From the NCBI GenBank assembly GCA_003820635.1, contig RPOS01000111.1:1-9936 (forward strand): a DNA stretch of 9,936 nucleotides, given 5' to 3'. Shown here in pieces: positions 8,951-9,936 of the stretch; within the stretch, counting starts at the first letter, position 1, and the number at the start of each line of letters is the position of its first letter. The stretch comes from Verrucomicrobiaceae bacterium (GTDB taxonomy: Bacteria; Verrucomicrobiota; Verrucomicrobiae; Verrucomicrobiales; Akkermansiaceae). A program made the position numbers and the translations under genes. The notes below the pieces were generated by a model, which had not been told where the DNA came from, made no database searches, and was given only the letters and a program-made list of their open reading frames with translations.

Positions 8951-9936
8951 ATGTATCCAGCTTCCGATGGCCGCCACCTCGGTGAATACCGGCTCCGGGA
9001 CTTGGTCTCGGAAAACGCGGTAAGCCGCACCTGGCTGGCCGAGCAGGTCTCCATCTCGCGCCGCGTCCTGGTGGATGAGCTCCGGCCGGAGCGCCTCGAT
9101 CAAAAGGAGGCGTTTCTCGCGGATGTCCGCGCCAAGGCGGCGGTGGATCATCCATTGATCGGCTCCATCTATGAGGCGGTGGCGGAAACCGAGCGCTGCT
9201 TTTGCGCCCGCGAACTGCTGCCCGGCACCGTGCTGGAGGATGCCCGCAAAACCGGCCATCCACTGGTTCCCGCCCGGCTGGCGCATGTGCTCCAACGGCT
9301 CGCCGAGACCCAGCTTCACCATGAGGCGGCTGGCCAGGCCACCTTGCCGCCGGGCTTGGAAAACATCCATCTCGACGGGCACGACGTCATCCGCATCGAC
9401 AATCTGGCCGTCGCCGGTGCCCGTGCCGCCGGGCAGTCCGCGCAGGACATTGCCCGGCTGGGCGAGGCCCTGCTCCCGCTGGTGGCCGCCGACCAGCCCG
9501 CCACCAAGCGCCTGCTCACGCTGCTCGCCTGGATGCGTGGCGAGGGGCTGGAAATTCCGCTGAATTGGCAGCAGGTCCACGAACTCTGCGGCCAAATCCA
9601 AGCCCAACTCGCCGAGGCGGATTCCGCAACGCCGAGCCAGGCGAGCAAGCCGCCACGGAAAACGGCTCCACGCTGGCTCATCGCGCTTGGCGGCGGCCTT
9701 GCCTTGGTCGCGGTGCTCGGGCTGGCACGGCACCTGCGGCCGGACCAAGTGGAGGGTCCGTCACCCGCCCATCATCCGGCTTCGGTTTTAATACCAAACG
9801 GTCGGCATAAAACTCCGGATGGCACGGAAGAGGATCTGAAAGCGTTCCGGATCTCCCCGCACGAGGTGACCATCGGCCAGTATGCCGCGTTTCTGGAAAT
9901 CCTTGAGACGCTCTCCAAAAACGGGCTTGAGCGCAC
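8951..9936 (+). CDS. Degenerate Ser/Thr kinase-like protein with a transmembrane helix and a formylglycine-generating-enzyme-like domain (3' end outside window)
   Basis: 328 codons are visible and the frame is open to the edge. Residues about 13-200 follow the bacterial Ser/Thr kinase plan ('EYRLRDLVSENAVSRTWLAE', 'VLVDELRPE', 'DHPLIGSIYEA', 'LENIHLDG'), but the catalytic points are lost. The glycine loop is 'VSENAVS', the VAIK lysine position is D42, the HRD region reads H123-H-E125, and the DFG region reads D150-N-L. It is therefore a predicted pseudokinase. A transmembrane helix follows at about 242-262 ('WLIALGGGLALVAVLGLA'). From residue 299, 'FRISPHEVTIGQYAAFLE' is the typical opening of the FGE-sulfatase (SUMF1-like) domain, whose remainder lies outside the window. 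Kinase-FGE fusions are common in Planctomycetes and Verrucomicrobia, usually without sulfatase-activating function. The start follows the TPR gene by 25 bases. Confidence 0.8.
   Translation, partial: MYPASDGRHLGEYRLRDLVSENAVSRTWLAEQVSISRRVLVDELRPERLDQKEAFLADVRAKAAVDHPLIGSIYEAVAETERCFCARELLPGTVLEDARKTGHPLVPARLAHVLQRLAETQLHHEAAGQATLPPGLENIHLDGHDVIRIDNLAVAGARAAGQSAQDIARLGEALLPLVAADQPATKRLLTLLAWMRGEGLEIPLNWQQVHELCGQIQAQLAEADSATPSQASKPPRKTAPRWLIALGGGLALVAVLGLARHLRPDQVEGPSPAHHPASVLIPNGRHKTPDGTEEDLKAFRISPHEVTIGQYAAFLEILETLSKNGLER

Overview
The window is GC-rich bacterial chromosome and is densely coded on both strands. Several features point to the Planctomycetes-Verrucomicrobia-Chlamydiae group, most likely a Verrucomicrobium. 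IspG is of the long, three-domain type. There is a secreted DUF1080-type protein remnant, a degenerate kinase joined to a formylglycine-generating-enzyme-like domain, and a ClpS of the 'DDPVN' type followed by a DUF2017-like gene. Most genes have no clear Shine-Dalgarno sequence, which also fits. The phylum is an inference from gene content; there is no rRNA in the window.

Layout from left to right. At 1-49 (minus) is the first 16 codons of a gene running off the left edge, possibly a J-domain co-chaperone. At 183-811 (minus) is a broken DUF1080 gene with a one-base frameshift, an in-frame stop and an internal deletion. At 863-1306 (minus) is rlmH. Divergent from it are a small EF-hand exported protein (1360-1689, plus) and a stand-alone OvoA-C-terminal-type methyltransferase (1704-2441, plus).

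From 7719 down to 2438 (minus) runs a tight five-gene cluster: ispG, clpS, a DUF2017-like gene, argH, tsaB. Gaps are 4 bases or overlaps, except 58 bases before argH. It is a housekeeping operon joining isoprenoid precursor synthesis, N-degron proteolysis, arginine synthesis and tRNA t6A modification. The tsaB stop overlaps the convergent methyltransferase stop.

The striking feature is inside ispG. A 673-base REP/RAYT element (6131-6803) lies between the TIM-barrel part and the remainder of IspG. It carries an HUH single-tyrosine transposase of the REP-associated (RAYT) family, bounded by two identical 27-base inverted REP palindromes with outward GTGG feet. The reading frame passes through both palindromes and the transposase without a stop, giving one predicted 814-residue IspG-RAYT-IspG polypeptide. 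All IspG iron-sulfur ligands remain, and the RAYT has no usual start or stop codon of its own.

On the right (plus) are a membrane-anchored TPR protein (7822-8925) and, 25 bases later, a pseudokinase-transmembrane-FGE-like protein that runs off the window (8951-9936). They are probably co-transcribed and of unknown function. No tRNA, rRNA or CRISPR array was seen, and no stretch longer than 300 bases lacks a gene.
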